From Oryzomicrobium terrae (GTDB taxonomy: Bacteria; Pseudomonadota; Gammaproteobacteria; Burkholderiales; Rhodocyclaceae), in the NCBI RefSeq assembly GCF_008274805.1, contig NZ_CP022579.1:2480001-2544000 (forward strand): a DNA stretch of 64,000 nt. Direction: 5' to 3'. Position 1 is the stretch's first letter; the number at the start of each line of letters is the position of its first letter. The notes beneath the pieces were generated by a model. It was given only the letters and a program-made list of their open reading frames with translations. It did no database searches and was not told the origin of the DNA. The position numbers and the translations under genes were made by a program. This document shows positions 30,001 to 45,000 of this stretch, piece after piece.

Positions 30001-33000
30001 CTTGCCCCGGGGCGGGACCCAGCCCCGGGATTGCTTGTCCTGGCTGCCGCAGCGGGTGAACACCACCCGGCCGAGCTGCTCTTCGAGCTGGGTCAGAGAG
30101 AGGGGAAAGGGGCTGACGAGGCGGTACAACTGCAGGTTCTTGAACCACATGGCGGGTGTTTCCTTATCGTTCCTAATGGACGGGGCCGCAGGGGATGCCC
30201 TTACAGCCCGTCGTGTTCCAGGGTGTAGCCGGCGCCCTCGTCCTCGCCGAGCAGTTCGACCAGGGCGGGCATGGCCTCGGCCAGTTGCTCGGCCAGCACC
30301 CAGGGCGGGTTGAGGATGAACAGGCCGCTGCCGTGCATGCCGAAGCCGTCGGCGGTGGGCTTGCGCACGGTGAGGGCCACGTGCAGCCAGCTCTTGGCGC
30401 CCAGGGCCTTGAGCTGGTCGGGCAGGCGGCGGGTTTCCAGGCGGTGCAGCTGGGGGTACCAGAGCACGTAGGTGCCGGTGGCGAAGCGCTTGAGGGCGTC
30501 CTTGAGGGCGGCCACCACCCGGGCGTACTCGCTCTTGTCCTCGTAGGACGGGTCGATCAGCACCAGGGCGCGGCGCGGCGGCGGCGGCAGCAGGGCTTTC
30601 AGGCCCTCGTAGCCGTCGCCGGCGTAGATCAGGGCGCGCCTGCCGGCGTCCTTGAAGCAGCGGGCCAACAGGGGCGAATCGGAGGGGTGCATCTCGAAGA
30701 GGCGCAGCTTGGTCGATTCGCTCGCCACCACGTCGGCGATCACCGGGGAGCCGGGATAGACCTTGAGGGCCTTGGGCACCCCGTCCTTGCCGTTGCCCCG
30801 CTCCCGGGCGTTGATGGCGCGGATCACCTCGACGTAGCGGGCCAAGAGCGGCGGCAGGCCGGGCTCGTCCCACAGGCGAGCGATGCCGCTTTCGTACTCG
30901 GAGTTCTGGGTGGCGTAGCCGGTTTCCAGGGAATACATGCCGGCGCCGGCGTGGGTGTCCAGGTACCAGTAGGGCTTGTCCTTCTGGCCCAGGTAGTCGA
31001 GGCAGGCGATTTCGACGGCGTGCTTGAGCACGTCGGCGTGATTCCCCGCGTGAAAGGCGTGGCGATAACTTAACATGTCGGGTTTTTCATTTTCCGTTCA
31101 GGCCGGCATTGTACGGCCTGCCACCTTCCCCGACTTCCATGGCTCTCAAATCCACCGTATTCAAGGCCGACCTCGGCGTCGCCGACATGGACCGCGGCTA
31201 CTACGGCGACCATTCCCTGACCCTGGCCCGGCATCCTTCCGAAACCGACGAGCGCCTGATGGTGCGGCTGCTCGCCTTCGCCCTGAACGCCCAGGAGTAC
31301 CTGGAGTTCGGCCGGGGCATTTCCACCGACGACGAGGCCGACCTGTGGCGCCGCGACCTGACCGGCGCCATCGAGCAGTGGATCGACGTGGGCCTGCCCG
31401 ACGAGCGCGACATCCGCAAGGCCAGCAACCGGGCCAACGAGGTGGTGCTGTACACCTACGGCGGCCGGGCCGCCGAGATCTGGTGGGAGCAGAACCAGAA
31501 CAAGCTGGCGCGGCTGACCAATCTCACCGTGGTGAACCTGGCCGCCGCCGAGACCCAGGCCCTGGCGACCCTGGCCGAGCGCACCATGCGCTTGCAGGTG
31601 ACGGTGCAGGACGGTCACCTCTACGTGGCCGGCGAGGGCGAGCCGGTGGAAGTCACCCCGGTGTTCTGGAAGCGCGCTGAGGGCTGAACTCTACCCTCCG
31701 GCCCAAAGGCGCAGCACATCAGGTGCGGAAGCATCAGGTGCGGAAGCAATAGGCAAAGGCGCTGGCGGCGACGAGCGACGGCCGCCGCCGGGTGCGCCGG
31801 CAGCGGGCCTGCTATTCGGTTTACCGCTCCGCTTACCACTCGACCAGGGAAATCCCCAGGCCGTAGTAAGTGGACTTGTAGTTGTAGTCGATCATGCTCT
31901 CGCCGTAGCCGGAGAACACCTGCAGGTGGCCGCGCAGGTTGCCGGAGATGGGGAAGCCCCAGTCGAACTCGGCGGAGCCGTGGCTGTGGCTCGGGCGCAG
32001 CGAATGGCGCAGCCCCAGCGAAAAGACGTGGCCGCCCCAGCGGCGCACCAGCAGCAGGTCGCCCCGGCCCATGTAGTCGGAAATATCCGGGTTGTCGTTG
32101 GTGCGGGCCTGTTCCGGCACCCGGTACCAGCCCCGCACCAGCAGGTTCCAGTCGCCCTTTTCGAAACCGACGCTGCCGATCACCCGGTTCCAGCTGCGCG
32201 ACCAGGGGTCGGAGCGGCCGTTGGACTGGTGGTTGAACGAAACCGAGGCCAACCGCCCGTTCCAGCCGAGCAGGCGGTAGTTGGTGCGGAACACCAGCAT
32301 CGCCTCGGGCTCGTAGTTGGTCTCGCGGAAGGGCCGCGAAATGTTGCCGTTGTACACCTGCCAGCGCGACGACTGGGTGTAGCCGATCCACAGATCGCCG
32401 TTATCGCCGAAGATGTTTTCCCAGGCCTTGGTCTTCAAGCTCAGCTGGAACTTGGCCTCCATGCGGTCGTAAGGCTCGGGGGAACCCACCTGGTTGGCCG
32501 GGTTGGGGCTGGTGGGCTGACGGTTGGGCGTCTTGGTGTAGAAGGCCGGCAGCAGGTACACCGGTTTGTAGGGGCGCAGCACCCAGGTGCCGCGCTTGGC
32601 CGCCGGCGTCAGCTCCCAGCGGTCGTCGAAGGGGGTCACCTCGGCGGACAGGATCGGATCGCTGATCAACCCGCCGGAAGGCCCATGCACACCGCGCAGC
32701 CCCCCGGCCGCGCCGGCTGCCGGCAGTTGCTCGGCCAGGGCCGCCGCGGGCGCGGCGTCCGCCGGGGCATTGGCCAGGGGGCGGACCGTCTCGGGCACGG
32801 CCAACGGGTTTTCGCCCGGCGCCGGATCGGTGGCGCTGCGCCGCCCCAGGGCCCGGTCGTAGCAAGCCAGGCGCTCCAAGGGGGTGGCGATGCCGACGCA
32901 GGCACCGGGACCGGACACGGGCGACCCCGGTGCGCCCGGCAGGGGCGTCTGGGCCTGGGCCCCGGGGGCCAGGGCGCCGAGCAACACGGCGATGGGCAAG

Positions 33001-36000
33001 CGGCGGAACAAGGCAGGACGCATAAAGACAGGCAAAGACGAGCAAGCAAGAGAAGAAAGGCTGCGGCTGGGTCAGGCGGGTCGTGGGGCAAAACCCTGGG
33101 CGGCCTTCCACGGCGAGCCAGACAGGGATCACGCCCGGGCCCGGCACCGGCGGGCTAGCAGGGCACATCGCACTAGCCCCACGCCCCCCCCTTCGGTACA
33201 CAACCCCGCTGCGGGCCACCCGATCCTGCGGCGGGTTGCCATCTTGCATGAGCGTGACGGCGAGGAAAAGGGCCGGGGCAAGGCGGCGAGGGTCGCCCTG
33301 ATCCAGCCTCGATTCCCGTCCCGGGCCGCCATGCGCGGCCGCCCCGCCTCGCCGGCACGGTGCCGCGCCATCGGCAAGACCTGCGCCGCTGCCGCTGCCG
33401 GGGCACGCGGGACCGTCCTTGGCAGTGGCGGATTACCTCCCGCCCACTGGCGGCACCTGCGCATTTCGGCACGCATCCGCATCTGCGCCTATTGGCGCCG
33501 CCCCGGCCCCGGGATACCCTAGGGTCATCGCCACCACCCGCCAGATCGTCCCGCCATGATCGAGACCACGCTGCCCGACCTGGATTCCTGGGTCACCTAC
33601 TTTTCCGAGCATGAGATCCCGGTGCTGCGCCATACGGGGCGCCAACTGGAGAGCCTGGCCGAGAACGTGGACCGGGTGAACGGGCGCGACATCTCCGCCG
33701 TGGCCCTGCACGACCCGCTCATGACCGTACGCGTGCTGGCCTACATCCAGCCCTACCGGGGCAAGCGCCTGCAAGGCGAGATCACCACCGTCGAACAGGC
33801 GGTGATGATGCTGGGCATCGAACCCTTCTTCCGCCATTTCAGCAAGGTGCTGGTGGTGGAGGACACCCTCAAGACCCACCCCCAGGCCCTGCTCGGCCTG
33901 CTCCACGTGGCCCGCCGCGCCCAGCGCGCCTCGCGCTACGCCTACGACTGGGCCCTGTGGCGCCACGACCTAAACGCCGAGGAAGTGCGCATCGCCGCCC
34001 TGCTCCACGACCTGGCGGAAATCCTGCTGTGGTGTTTCGCCCCCCATCTGGCCCTGGAAATCCAGGCCCGCCAGCACGCCGACCGGAGCCTGCGCAGCGC
34101 CGTGGTGCAGGACCAGGTACTGGGCATCCAGCTCAGCGAGCTGCAACAGGCCCTCTGCCACGCCTGGGCCCTGCCCGACCTGCTGCCGCGCCTGATGGAC
34201 GACCAGCACGCCAGCCACCCCCGGGTGCGCAACGTGATCCTGGCGGTGAACCTGGCCCGCCACTCGGCCAACGGCTGGGACGATGCGGCCCTGCCCGACG
34301 ACTACACGGCCATCGGCGAGCTGCTCAACCTGACCCCGGAAGCGGTGCGTGCCCGGGTCGGCGCGCCGCCCCCGGAGGGCAGCGCCGATGCGGAGGCCGA
34401 GGTGACGGCCGCAGACGGCGAAACGCCCCCTCCCCCGCCGCCGGCCGAAGTACCGCCTCAGCCGCAGTAGCGCAGGTTGGCGAAGTCGAGCAGCAGGTCT
34501 GGCCGGTCATAGGCAAGAAAGGCCACGGCCAGCGCCAGCACCGCCAGCACCGCCAGGGCCACCAGCGCCCCGGCCCAGAACCAGCGCCACCGGCTGTCCG
34601 CCTTTCCCGCCGCTTTGGCCACATTGGCCACATTGGCCACATTGGCCGCCACTACCGTGTCGTCATAAATCGGATCGTTCATCCCCGGTATGATAGCTGC
34701 CGCGTGGGATTACCGGGATGACGCATCCCCGCGCATCCCGCGCATTCCTGCCGGCCGGACCGTCCGGCACAACCATCCGCCCCGCCCCTTCCGGAGCCCG
34801 CCATGAGCATCAGCAGCGCCGTCTTCCTCGGCCTCGTCGCCGTCGTGATCCTCTACGCCATCATGACCTACAACGGCCTGGTCACCCTCAAGCACGCCGT
34901 GGCCAAGGCCTGGGCCAACATCGACGTGCTGCTCAAGCAGCGTCACGACGAACTGCCCAAGCTGGTGGAGGTATGTAAGCAGTACAAGGAATTCGAGCAG
35001 ACCACCCTGCAGCGGGTGATCGCCGCCCGCAACCAGGTGCAGGAGGCCCGGCAGAGCCACGACGTGGCCGCCCTGGGTGAAGCCGAGGGCACGCTGCGCC
35101 TGGGGCTCACCCGCCTCTTCGCGGTGGCCGAGGCCTACCCGGAACTGAAGGCCAACGAGCACTTCATGCAGTTGCAGACCCGTATCACCGGCCTGGAAAA
35201 CGCCATCGCCGACCGGCGCGAGTTGTACAACGAGGCGGTCAACCTCAACAACGTGCGCATCGAGCAATTCCCCGATGCCCTGATCGCCCGCCTGGGCCAC
35301 TTCGAACCCCAGGCCCTGCTCGAATTCTCCAGCGCCGAAAAAGCCGACGTGGACGTGAAGGCCCTGTTCGGCTGAGGCAATGCCGGCCGTGCCGTTCAAG
35401 TTCCCCCTGATCGCCAGCTGGAGCAGCGTCCACTGGGCCACCTCCGGGGTCCAGCTGGTGTTGCTGGCGATCGCCGCCCACACCCACTCCCGCCTCGGCT
35501 GGCTGGTGTGCACCGCCCTGCTGGCGGTAATCAGCCTGGCCGCCTGGGCCTCGGCCTTCCGCCGCCGCCGGGCGATCACCGACACCCCCACCGCCAAGGT
35601 CGCCTCCGCCGCCCAGGGCTACACCGAACTGACCGGTACCGGCCGCCCCCTCGACGGGCTGCCGATCCTCTCCCCGACCCGCCACCTGCCGTGCCTGTGG
35701 TACCGCTACACGGTCGAGGAGATGAACCACAAGCGGGAATGGCGGGAGGTCCACCGCAGCGAATCCGACGGTTCCTTCCTCCTCGACGACGGCACCGGCC
35801 AATGCCTGATCGACCCGGCCGGCGCCGAAATCGTCACCAAGCACAAGGAAACCTTCACCTCCGGCGACACCCGTACCACCGAGTGGAAGCTGCTGGAAAA
35901 CGATCCGCTCTACGCCCTTGGCGAGTTCCGCACCGTCTCCGGCCTGGCCGGGGAGCTGGACGCCAATGCCGACCTGCGCGATCTGCTGGCCGAGTGGAAG

Positions 36001-39000
36001 AAGGACCCGGCCGCCCTGGCCAAGCGCTTCGATCTGAACGGCGACGGCACCCTGGACGAGCAGGAATGGCAACTGGTGCGCCAGGCGGCCAAGCGCGAGG
36101 TGGCGCGCAACCACGACGCCCTGCGCGCCGCCCCGGACATCCACACCCTCACCCGCCCCGCCGACGGACGCATGTTCCTGGTGAGCAATCTGTCCGAGGC
36201 CAAACTGGCCCGGCGCTACGGCCTGTGGTGCCTGTTCCACCTGGCCCTGTTCTTCGCCGCCGTAGCGGCCCTGCCCTGGCTGGCGCAGCAGGGCGGCCCC
36301 CAGTAGCGCGGCCGCACCACCCCCCCATGCCCAGTAGCCCCAGTAGCGCCGGCACGCCGTACTATGCGTCTTTTGCGCAGCGCCTTGGCCAGCGTCGATC
36401 TGACCAATCGCTGGCGCCGAACGCCGCGCCTTCCCTCTGCAAGGACCCCTCATGCCCCACCTGACCCTGGAATACTCGGCCAACCTGAGCGATACCCTGG
36501 ACCCGCCCGCCCTGCTCGCCGGGATCAACGCCGAACTGGCCGCCTCGGGCCATTTCGCCGAGCCGGACATCAAGAGCCGGGCGACCCGCCTCGACGACTA
36601 CCTGATCGGCCTGCACAACAACGGCCGCGGCTTCGTCCATGTCCGCCTGGCGATCCTCTCGGGCCGCACGCCGGAGGTGAAGAAGGAGCTTTCCGCCGCC
36701 GTGCTGGCCGCCCTGCAGGCCGGGGTGCCGGCGGTGGATGGCATGGCGATCCAGCTCTCCGCCGAGATCGTCGACCTGGACCGGCCGAGCTACGCCAAGG
36801 TGGTGAAGTAAGGCGCTACAGGGGCGTGACAATGCGCCCCGCCCCGCAGATTGATACCATTGGCATCATCCTCGCCAAGAACACTGGCAGGAAATAGCAA
36901 CCGATCATCTGCGAGTATTCTTCCCATGAGCCTGTCCGCCCTGCTCAAAGGGTGGCAAGGAGAGTTGATGGGCACCCTGGCGCATCGGCTCTTTCTTGAC
37001 ACCAAGGTTTATCACTCTCTCAACAACATCACACTGCCTACCAGCAATGGCACGACCCAGATCGATCATGTCATTGTGTCCCGCTATGGCCTGTTCGTCG
37101 TTGAGACGAAGAACATGGCGGGCTGGATTTTCGGCGACGCGAAAACGCCCCAGTGGACACAGGTGCTAGGGGGAAAGAAATTCCGCTTTCAGAACCCGCT
37201 TCACCAGAACTACCGCCATACCAAGGCGTTGGAAGAATTTCTCGGCGTCAGGCCGGAGCAGATGATCCCGCTGGTCATGTTCTGGGGGGAATGTGAATTT
37301 AAAACCGCGATGCCAAACAATGTCCTGCAGCGCGGGTATACCGGCTTCATCAAGAGCCACACGGTGGTGCACTTCAGCGAAACCGAAGTAGGCGAAATCC
37401 TCGTAGCCCTGAAGAGCGGCATGCTGCCCAAAGGCTTGATCCAATCGTTCAAGACTCGGCGCCAGCATCTGGACTCGCTCGACCACCGCCATAGCAGCAC
37501 GACGACCTGCCCTAAATGCGGCAAAGCTCTGGTGCAACGCCACGCCAGAGGCGGGAGTACGGCATTCCTCGGGTGCAGCGGCTTTCCCAACTGCCGCTTT
37601 ACCCGCTCCTGCTAGCCCCCCTTCTGCTTGTTTTCCAGTTCCTCCCAGCGGCCGAGCAGCTCCAGCAACTCGTCGTCGATGGCCGACAGGCGCGCGGCGA
37701 AGGCGTTGGCCTCCTGGGGGGCGTTGGCGTAGAGGTTGGGGTCTTCCAGGCGCTGGGTCAGGGTGGCCTGTTCGGCCTCCAAGGCGGCGATGCGGTCGGG
37801 CAGGGCATCGAGTTCGCGCTGCTCCTTGTAGGAGAGCTTGACCGGCTTGGATTTGGCCGGCGTTGCAGAGGCACTGCCCGGAACGCTAGGCGGGGCGGCC
37901 TTCTCCACGGGGGTATCGCTGGACGCCTTACGGGACGCGGCGTTCGAGGCAGGGGCGTCGGAGAAGCCCGAGGGGCGCGCCCCTTGGGCCACCCGCCAGC
38001 GGGCCCAATCGTCGTAGCCGCCAACGTGCTCGCGCCACACGCCGTTGCCCTCGGCAGCGATCACCTGGGTCACCACGTTGTCGAGGAAGGCCCGGTCGTG
38101 GCTGACCAGGAAGACGGTGCCCGGGTAGTCCTGCAACAGGTTCTCCAGCAGTTCCAGGGTGTCGATATCCAGATCGTTGGTCGGTTCGTCGAGCACCAGC
38201 ACGTTGGCCGGGCGGGCGAACAGGCGGGCCAGCAGCAGCCGGTTGCGCTCGCCGCCGGACAGGCTCTTGACCGGGGAGCGGGCCCGCTCCGGGGCGAACA
38301 GGAAGTCGCCCAGGTAGCCGATGACGTGCTTCTTCTCGCCGTTGATCTCCACCGTGTCGGACCCCGGGGAGATCACGTCGGTGAGGGCCGCCTCCGGGTC
38401 CAGGGCCTCGCGGAACTGGTCGAAGTAGGCCACCTGCATCTTGGTGCCCAGGCGCACGGTGCCGGAATCGGGCTCCAGCTGGCCAAGGATGAGCTTCAAC
38501 AGGGTGGTCTTGCCGGCGCCGTTGGGGCCGATCAGGCCGATCTTGTCGCCGCGCAGGATGCGGCAGGAGAAGTCGCGGATCACTGTCTTGCGCGCGTCAC
38601 CCTCGCCAAACGCCTTGCTCACACCGACCAGCTCGGCCACCACCTTGCCGCTCTTCTCGCCGGCGTCTAGGTTGAAGTCCACCCGGCCCTGCTGTTCGCG
38701 CCGCGCCGCCCGCTCGGCGCGCAGCTGGTCGAGGCGCTGGACGCGGAACACCGCCCGGGTGCGCCGGGCTTCGACGCCCTTGCGGATCCACACTTCCTCT
38801 TCCTTGAGCAGCTTGTCGAAGCGGGCGTTGGCCAGGGCCTCGTCCTTGAGTTCCTGCTCCTTGCGCTCCTGGTAGGCGGTGAACGACCCCGGGTAGCTGG
38901 CCAGCTTGCCCCGGTCGAGCTCGACGATGCGGGTGGCGAGCCGGTCGAGGAAGCGCCGGTCGTGGGTGATGAACAGCAGCGTCACCCCGGCGGACACCAG

Positions 39001-42000
39001 CTGCTCTTCGAGCCAGGCGATGGCGTCCAGGTCCAGGTGGTTGGTCGGTTCGTCGAGCAGTAGAACTTCCGGGCCGATGGCCAGGGCCTGGGCCAGGGCC
39101 AGGCGCTTCTTCTGCCCGCCGGAGAGGCTGGCCACCTTGGCGTCCGGGTCCAGGCCGAAGCGCTCGATCACCCGGTCGGCCTGGGAGGCGTAAGACCAGG
39201 CGCCGCGGGCGTCCAGTTCGGTCTGCAGTTCCTGCATGCGGGCCAGCAGGGTTTCGTGGTCGGCGTCCGCCTCGGCCATGGCGTGGGAGACGGCGTGATA
39301 CTCGGCGAGCAGGGCCGAGGTGTCGCCCATGCCGTCCACCACCGCCTCGAACACGGTGGATTCGGGATTGAGGGGCGGCTCCTGGGGCACGTAGGCGAGC
39401 TTTAAGGCCGGCTGGCGCCAGATATCGCCGTCGTCCAGGTGGCCAACCCCGGCCAGAGCCTTGAGCAGGGATGACTTGCCGCTGCCGTTGCGGCCGATCA
39501 GGGCCACCCGCTCCCCCTTGTCGAGCTGGAAGTCGGCGTGGTCGAGGAGCGGCACGTGGCCGTAGGCAAGGCAGGCGCCGGAGGCGGTAAGGAGCGGCAT
39601 GGACGTCGGGGCGAGAAACGGAAACGGGGCGCCATTGTAGCGCCCCGCCTGGCAATCCCTGCGGCCGATGGCGCCGGGGAACCGCGCCGCCACCACCGTT
39701 GCCTGGCGGCATGGCCGCGCACCGCCACGCCCCTGGCCGTATCATGGCGCTTTCGGCCGCTGGCCGGCACCGCCGCCGCGACCTGTCCACACGCTATGCG
39801 TCCCCTTTTTCGAGAGTGCCCATGCTGCCCGCCACCATGCGCTACGTCGCTTACACCCCCTCCCCCGACCCCGCCACCCTGCATGTCGCCGAAGGCCCGG
39901 TGCCCCGGCCCGGCCCCGGCGAGATCCTGATCAAGGTGCGTTACGCCGGCATCAACCGGCCCGACGTATTCCAGCGCAAGGGCCTCTACCCGGCGCCCCC
40001 GGGGGCTTCGCCGATCCTCGGGTTGGAAGTGGCCGGCGAGGTGGCGGCCCTGGGCGAACACGCCGATATCTGGCAGGTGGGGGACCCGGTCACCGCCCTG
40101 GCTCCGGGCGGCGGCTACGCCGAATACTGCGTGGTGCCGGCTCGCCATGCCCTGCCGGTGCCGGCCAACGTGCCCCTGGAACAGGCCGCCGGCCTGCCCG
40201 AGAACTGGTTCACCGTGTGGTCCAACCTGCGCGACATCGCCCGCCTCAAGGCCGGCGAGCGACTGCTGGTGCACGGCGGCTCCAGCGGCATCGGCCTGGC
40301 CGCCATCCAACTCGGCAAGCTCACCGGCGCCCAGGTGTTCACCACCGTGGGCACCGCCGAAAAGGCCGCCGCCTGCCGCGCGTTCGGCGCCGACGGGGTG
40401 GTGGAATACCGCCGTCAGGATTTCGTCGAGGAGATCCGCGCCGCTACCAACGGCGAAGGGGTGGACGTAATCCTCGACATGGTGGGGGGCGACTATGTGC
40501 AGAAGAACGTCTCCCTGCTGCGCCGCGACGGCCGGCTGGTGTATATCGCCTTCCTCAACGGCAGCAAGACCAGCTTCGACTTCCTGCCGGTGATGACCAA
40601 GCGCCTGACCATCACCGGTTCGACCCTGCGCCCGCGTAGCCGCGAGGAGAAGGAAGCGATCCGCGAGGCCCTGCTCGAACACGTCTGGCCGGCACTCACC
40701 GAGGGCCGGGTGAAATCCCGCATCCACGCCACCTTCCCCCTGGATCAGGCGGCGGAGGCCCACCGGCTGATGGAATCGAGCGCCCACATCGGCAAGATTC
40801 TCCTCGCCGTGGCGCCCTGAGCGCGGCGTACCGAACGCCCCTGCCCGTCCACCGAGGCACGCCCACAGCGCCATTTACCCGGGCCCCTCAGCCCCTGAAC
40901 TGCAGCGTCCTGCGGCCGCGGGCCAACACCCCGCGCCGCGTCTCTCCAGGAGAAGACCGCCATGCTCGACGTCGTCACCAGCATCCGCGACTACAACACC
41001 GGACGGGACCCGGAACGGTTGGTCCTCAAGTACCGCAACCTGCGCAGCAATCCCTTCGTCTTTCTGCGCGGCACCTGCCACCTGTTCTACGACCGGCTGC
41101 CCAACGAGCGGCTGCTGCGCCAGGCGCCGGCGGCCTGGGTGTGCGGCGACCTGCACCTGGAGAATTTCGGCAGCTACAAGGGCGACAACCGGCTCGTCTA
41201 TTTCGACCTCAACGATTACGACGAGGCGGCCCTGGCGCCGTGCACCTGGGACCTGGTACGCCTGCTCGCCAGCGTGCTGGTGGCCGCCGACAGCCTCAAG
41301 GTGAGCCGAAGCGACGCCCAGGCTCTGTGCCAGGCGTGCATCGCCGGCTACGCCGGGGCCCTCGGCCAGGGCAAGGCCCGCTGGATCGAGCGGGACACGG
41401 CCGACGGGCTGGTGCGCGATCTGCTCGACAGTCTGCGCAACCGCCCCCGTGCCGCCTTTCTCGACAGCCGCAGCGAGCTCAAGGGGCGCAAGCGGGTGCT
41501 GCGTACCGACGGGCGCAAGGCCTTGCCGGTGAGCGCCAAGCAGCGCCAGAAGGTGGTCGATTTCATGGCCGGCTTCGCCAAGACCCAGCCCGATCCGGCC
41601 TTCTACAAGGTGCTCGACGTGGCCCGGCGTGTCGCCGGCACCGGCAGCCTGGGCGTGGACCGCTACGCCATCCTGGTGGCCGGCAAGGGGTCGCCGGACG
41701 GCAACTACATCCTCGACCTGAAGCAGGCCCTGCCCTCGTCCCTGGCGCCCCACCTGGCGATCAAGCAGCCCCGCTGGAAGAACGAGGCGGAGCGGGTGGT
41801 GGCGGTGCAGCGGCGCATGCAGGCGGTCTCGATGGCCTTTCTCCAGCCGGTCGTCATGGGCAAGAAGGCCTACATCCTGCGCGGCCTGCAGCCCAGCGAG
41901 GACCGGGTGGCCCTCGACGGCGGCAGCGGACGCAAGCTGCGCCGCCTGGCCGCCGTGCTGCGCACCATGGGCGAGCTGGCCGCGTGGGATCAGTTGCGCA

Positions 42001-45000
42001 GCAGCGGCCGGGACGGCTCGGCCAATGCCGACGCCCTAATCGATTTTGGCCAGGACCCGCGCTGGCACCCCACCCTGCTCGCCCTGGCCGAGCATTGCGC
42101 CGACCAGGTGCGGCAGGACTGGCAGACCTACGCGGCGGCCTACGATGCTGGGGCCTACGCCCTCTGAACGGGAATGGCCCGCCTGTCGGGAGTGTTGGGA
42201 GTGTTGGGAGTGTTGGAAGTGCCGGCCTCGGCCGCCGTCCCTTCAGGCAACCACGGCGCCGGGCGGGACAAGGCCAAGCCCGAACGGCGGTGCGCAAGAA
42301 AAAACCCGCGGACGACGCGGGTTTTTTCCTGGATGCGGAGGCGAAGCACGCCCCCGGGGCGCTCACACGAATTCGGCGCGGAGCTCCGTGGTGCGCTGCT
42401 CGATCTCCTCGCGCAGGGACAAGTAGCTCTCGTTCAGGGTGCGCTCCCATTCGGCCACGGTCTCCTTGTCCTGGCCGAGCCACTCGAACAGTCCGCCGGC
42501 CAGGATGTTGGCCATGAAGATGACGTCGGCGAGGTTCTTCGGCGTGGCCGGAATGGGACGGGGCTGGTCGTGGTCGCGCAGGGCCGTGATCATGGCCTCG
42601 TCCACCCCGAGGGCGTGGAACAGGGTATCGCCGATGCTTTCGTGCCACTGGATGATCAGGTAGCGCACCGTGTCGGGGCGGGCGCGCAACTCATCGTATT
42701 GGGCGGCCCGGTAGAGCATGTAGAAGGCGCCGAGGTCGTGGATCAACCCGGCCAGCATGGCCTCCCCGGGATTGATACGGGTGAGCCGGGCGGCAATCAC
42801 ATAGGCGGCGCTGGCCGCCTGCAGGGAATGTTCCCAGAGGCTGGTCATCAGTTCGCTGAAGCAGACCATCTCCTTGGCCAGCAGCAATTGCTTCATGGCC
42901 GTGGAGATCGCCACGGTGCGCACCGTTTTCAAACCGAGCCGCTCGACGGCGCCGCGCAGGTCGCGGATCTTGCCGCCCCCTGGGTTGAGGGCGGCGGAAT
43001 TGGCCAACTTCAGCAGCTTGCTGCTGATCAGGGGCTCGGCGCTCAGCAGGGTGACGACTTGCGGGAGGGTCACGTCCGGATCGTTGAGCACCTTGCGCAG
43101 GCGCACCACCACGTCGAAACAGGTGGGAAACGTCACATCGCCCTGCAGCTCCCTGGCGATGTCCTCAAGCATCTGAAAGCGCTGAGCGTTCAGCGCAGCC
43201 CCTGTTTTGTGGTCTAGCTCACGGGGTTCCATGGTCCTACCTCTTGATACGGCATGGCTAAATTGATCACGGGCCTATGTTATACCCACTGCCTGACGAG
43301 AAAACGCACAAATGCTGTCAGGATAATTCCCATACCTTACCGGTGGGACGGGCAACAGAAAATAGCGACGGCACGTTCCCTGCCGTTTTCTCCCCACCGC
43401 GCTGCAACCTAGCCCTGTGGCCACGATTGCGGCGGAAGCGCCCCTTTGACGCTGCACAGCAGCAAAGCGTTCCCGAACCGGCCGGGCCCGGCCTGCTGTT
43501 CCGGCGGTCCGGCCGCCGGCTTGGCCAGCCATGGCCGAGGCCCCCTGCCTTTCTTCCCGGATGCGGCCCTGACGCACATGAAAACGCCCGATCCAGGATC
43601 GGGCGTTTTTTTACCGCACCTCGAAGCCCAAGGCGGGACGGGCATCTTCAGGCACACCCTCTGGAAATGCCCGACTGGCGCGGCATTCCAAGGTGATGCC
43701 CTGAAGATCCGCGCTAGGCCTTGTTCTCCTCGACGGCCCGTACCAGCACCGGCTTGCCGGCGGCGTCCGGGGTCTTCTTGCCCTTGCGCGCCCGCTGGCT
43801 GAGGTATTCGGCGATGGCGCCACCGGCAATCGTCGCCACCTTCTTGGCGCCGGCGCGGCCGGTGCCTTCCACCACCACCGCCGGGTCGGTGACCACCGCC
43901 ACCGAGATCAGGCGGGCGTTGTCGGCCAGGCCCATCAGGATCACGCCCTTGCCGCCGCCGGACAGTTCCTTGACGTCGAGCAGGGGGAAGATCAGCAGCT
44001 TCTCGTCCGAGGACAGGGCCGCGACCATGGGCACCTCGCCGGTTTTCAGCGGCGTCGGCGGCAGGATGGCGGCGCCGTCGTCCACCGTGACGAACTGCTT
44101 GCCGGCCTTGGTGCGGCCGATCATGTCGCCGAGGCGGCAGGTGAAGCCGTAGCCGGCGCTGGTGGCGATCAGCAGGCCCAGGTCGGCGGGGCCGGCGACG
44201 AAGGCGGCGAGCTTGGCCCCGGCGGTGTCGATCATGGAGGTGATCGGCGCGCCGTCGCCCCGGCCGCCCGGAATGCTGGCCACCGGAATCGAGCAGGCCC
44301 GGCCGTTGTCGAGCAGCAGGATGGCCTGGTCCACGGTGCGGCAGGCGCTGGTGGCAAACAGGCCGTCCCCTTCCTTGAAGGTGATGGTGCCCAGGTCCAC
44401 GCCGTGGCCCTGGCGGGTGCGGATGAAGCCCTTCTTCGACAGGATCACGGTCACCGGTTCGTCCACCACGGCCTGGGTGACCTGGGCGCGGGAGGCTTCC
44501 TCGATGACGGTGCGGCGCTCGTCGCCGTACTTGGCGGCGTCGTCCTTGATCTCCTTGATGATCTGGGCGGTCATGGCGGCGGGATCGTCGAGCAGGCGGT
44601 TGAGCTCGGCCCGCTCGATTTCCAGCTCCGACAGTTCCTGCTCGATCTTGATCGCTTCCAGCCGGGCCAACTGGCGCAGGCGGATTTCCAGGATGTCCTC
44701 GGCCTGGCGCTCGGTGAGGTGGAAGCGCACGATCAGGTCGGCCTTGGGCTCGTCCGACTCGCGGATCAGGGCGATCACCTCGTCGATGTTGAGCAGCACC
44801 AGGCGCCGCCCTTCGAGGATGTGGATACGGTCTTCCACCTGGTTGAGGCGGTGCTCGCAGCGCCGCTGCACGGTGGTGCGGCGGAAGGTGGTCCATTCTT
44901 CGAGCAGGCCGCGCAGGGTGCGCTGGCCGGGCCGGCCGTCCAGGCCCAGGGCCACCAGGTTGATGGAGGCGGAACTCTCCAGGCTGGTGTGGGCGAGCAG